Below are positions 5,832 to 7,046 of a DNA stretch of 7,046 nucleotides, in pieces. Each line of letters begins with the position of its first letter. The first letter of the stretch is position 1. Source of the DNA: Desulfotomaculum sp. (GTDB lineage Bacteria; Bacillota; Desulfotomaculia; Desulfotomaculales; Ammonificaceae); NCBI GenBank assembly GCA_012961725.1, contig DTYU01000014.1, forward strand, positions 1-7,046. The letters are read 5' to 3'. The notes under the pieces are model-generated. The model saw only the letters and a list, made by a program, of their open reading frames with translations, searched no databases and was not told the DNA's origin. Position numbers and translations under genes: made by a program.

Positions 5832-6933
5832 TCACCTCGTCAAGCTTCGCTTCACCGGTTTCCTCCCGCAGACTTTTCAGCCTGGCAAAGATCATTCTTC
5901 CTGCGGGGGTCTGCAACACACTGGTCACCACAGCCCTTACCGGCTGACCGATGTACTTCCTGCCGCCGTCAACCACTATCATCGTGCCGTCGTCAAGGTA
6001 AGCCACTCCCTGCCCGGCCTCCTTGCCGTCGCGTACCACTTGCACCACCATTTCTTCGCCCGGAAGCACAATCGGTTTGAGTGCATTTGCCAGCTCATTC
6101 ACATTCAGTACCGTAACACCTTGCAGTTCAGCCACTTTATTCAGGTTAAAGTCAGTGGTGATGATCTTCCCCCGCAACCTTTTCGCCAGTTGAACAAGCT
6201 TGGCATCCACTTCCTGAATATCTGCAAGCTCCTGTACATCGTCGTACACCTGGACTCTAACATGAGCTTCTTTTCTCATCCGGTTCAGGATATCTAAACC
6301 CCGCCGGCCGCGGTTTCTTTTCAGGATGTCGCTTGAATCAGCAATATGCTGCAGCTCATCCAACACAAACACCGGTACCAGAAGCGTTCCCTCCATAAAA
6401 CCACTAACACAGAGGTCCGCGATCCGTCCGTCGATAATCGCGCTGGTATCTAAGAGCTTCACCTGTCCTACATTACGATTCTCTTTTTGAATCCTCTCCT
6501 TGGAAAACCGTGCGGTAAGCATGCCCCAGAATTCCTCGCCCTTCTTAACCCCGATGATAAGGCCGAAATAGCCTAAGATCACGGTAATACCGACCCAGAT
6601 CGTCTTTCCGACCCATCCCAGCGCGTTTAGGATGTTGCCGAATAAATTTGCAATTATTAGTCCGACGATTAGACCAAAGACCCCCATGAGGAGGTCGGCC
6701 AGAGGCATCCGTTGAAGGTATTGCTCGCCCTTCGCCACCGCCCACACCACACCGTCAATCAGGCGGGGCACTGCAATTACGCCGGCCAACAATCCCAACA
6801 GGCCAAAGACGATTAACAAGCCGATGGCAACCGCATCGGCAAAACGCCCGAAACCCAAGAGGTTATCACCCAAAAGTACTGCACCGGTACCGAAAGCCAG
6901 TACCAAAATGAAGGATATCGCCCTGCGCACCAA
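5818..6933 (-). CDS. yacL: Membrane-anchored PIN/TRAM-domain protein (YacL family)
   Basis: Probable membrane-bound nuclease or RNA-binding protein of unproven substrate. The 371-residue protein has four hydrophobic segments at about 5-22, 35-58, 79-98 and 110-129. A cytoplasmic PIN nuclease domain (about 157-280) follows, with acidic residues placed for metal binding: Asp162 in LLDTSAIIDGR, Glu193 in VLDELQ, Asp243 in EVDAKL and Asp261 in TTDFNLNK. A C-terminal TRAM domain (about 286-352) is often RNA-binding. The whole architecture matches Bacillus YacL, which also precedes ispD. The start is TTG at 6931-6933. Its GGAGG (6946-6950) is 12 bases away, rather far, and an in-frame ATT one codon upstream or GTG one codon downstream cannot be excluded. 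It is first in the operon and overlaps ispDF by 14 bases. Confidence 0.93.
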   Translation of the reverse strand: MVRRAISFILVLAFGTGAVLLGDNLLGFGRFADAVAIGLLIVFGLLGLLAGVIAVPRLIDGVVWAVAKGEQYLQRMPLADLLMGVFGLIVGLIIANLFGNILNALGWVGKTIWVGITVILGYFGLIIGVKKGEEFWGMLTARFSKERIQKENRNVGQVKLLDTSAIIDGRIADLCVSGFMEGTLLVPVFVLDELQHIADSSDILKRNRGRRGLDILNRMRKEAHVRVQVYDDVQELADIQEVDAKLVQLAKRLRGKIITTDFNLNKVAELQGVTVLNVNELANALKPIVLPGEEMVVQVVRDGKEAGQGVAYLDDGTMIVVDGGRKYIGQPVRAVVTSVLQTPAGRMIFARLKSLREETGEAKLDEVNAVG

Positions 6934-6984
6934 AATATTACTTCACCTCCCTTCCCTACGTAGTTTTGTTTTCCTTCTGTCCCA

Positions 6985-7013
6985 ATTATACGGCTTGTTA
7001 TTAATATCTTCAA
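6985..7013 (-). promoter_or_regulatory. Promoter of yacL-ispDF
   Basis: On the minus strand TTGAAG (7008-7013) is separated by 17 bases from a perfect TATAAT (6985-6990). Transcription should start near 6978, leaving a leader of about 45 bases before the TTG start. The bases above 7013 hold an imperfect GCAG/CTGC hairpin and then a run of nine T on the minus strand (7038-7046), which may be the tail of a terminator whose stem lies outside the window. Confidence 0.75.
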
Positions 7014-7046
7014 GCAGCCGTGGACTGGTGCGCCTGCAAAAAAAAA

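Overview
The window is a chromosomal housekeeping block from a spore-forming Firmicute, most like the Peptococcaceae/Desulfotomaculum-Pelotomaculum group. The evidence is a SigH-type sporulation sigma factor, the Bacillus-like order yacL-ispD-ispF-(gltX)-cysE-cysS-(mrnC)-rlmB-yacP-sigH, strong GGAGG ribosome binding sites with several TTG/GTG starts, and moderately high GC. The family placement is inference; the gene order and gene identities are well supported. All genes lie on the minus strand, so transcription runs from high to low coordinates. I found no phage, insertion-sequence gene, CRISPR array or accessory cluster, and every long plus-strand reading frame is a shadow of a minus-strand gene.

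Layout in the direction of transcription: a promoter at 6985-7013; a membrane-anchored PIN/TRAM protein (5818-6933, YacL type); a fused isoprenoid enzyme IspDF (4659-5831, overlapping the previous gene by 14 bases); a 137-base gap with an extended -10 promoter and a perfect 17-base tandem repeat; cysE (3856-4521) and cysS (2387-3859), overlapping by 4 bases; a 98-base gap made largely of degenerate 8-base repeats; rlmB (1539-2288) and yacP/rae1 (1055-1561), overlapping by 23 bases; a near-consensus promoter (999-1027) and sigH (303-950); a GC hairpin; then tRNA-Thr(TGT) (136-210) with its own near-consensus promoter. The last 135 bases hold degenerate 7-base repeats and an A-rich tract that may be the promoter region of the next gene.

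The genes form translation-related and precursor-supply sub-operons. IspDF makes isoprenoid precursors by the MEP pathway. CysE makes O-acetylserine for cysteine synthesis and CysS charges tRNA-Cys. RlmB methylates 23S rRNA, YacP/Rae1 is a ribosome-associated nuclease, and SigH drives early sporulation and transition-state genes.

The window is mostly ordinary core genome. The points worth a second look are: the sigH promoter placed so that the longest sigH reading frame cannot be fully translated; loss of mrnC and gltX from this conserved neighbourhood, with short repeats in both gaps; three intergenic tandem-repeat patches with periods of 7, 8 and 17 bases; and a cysE ribosome binding site inside a small palindrome next to a REP-like repeat.
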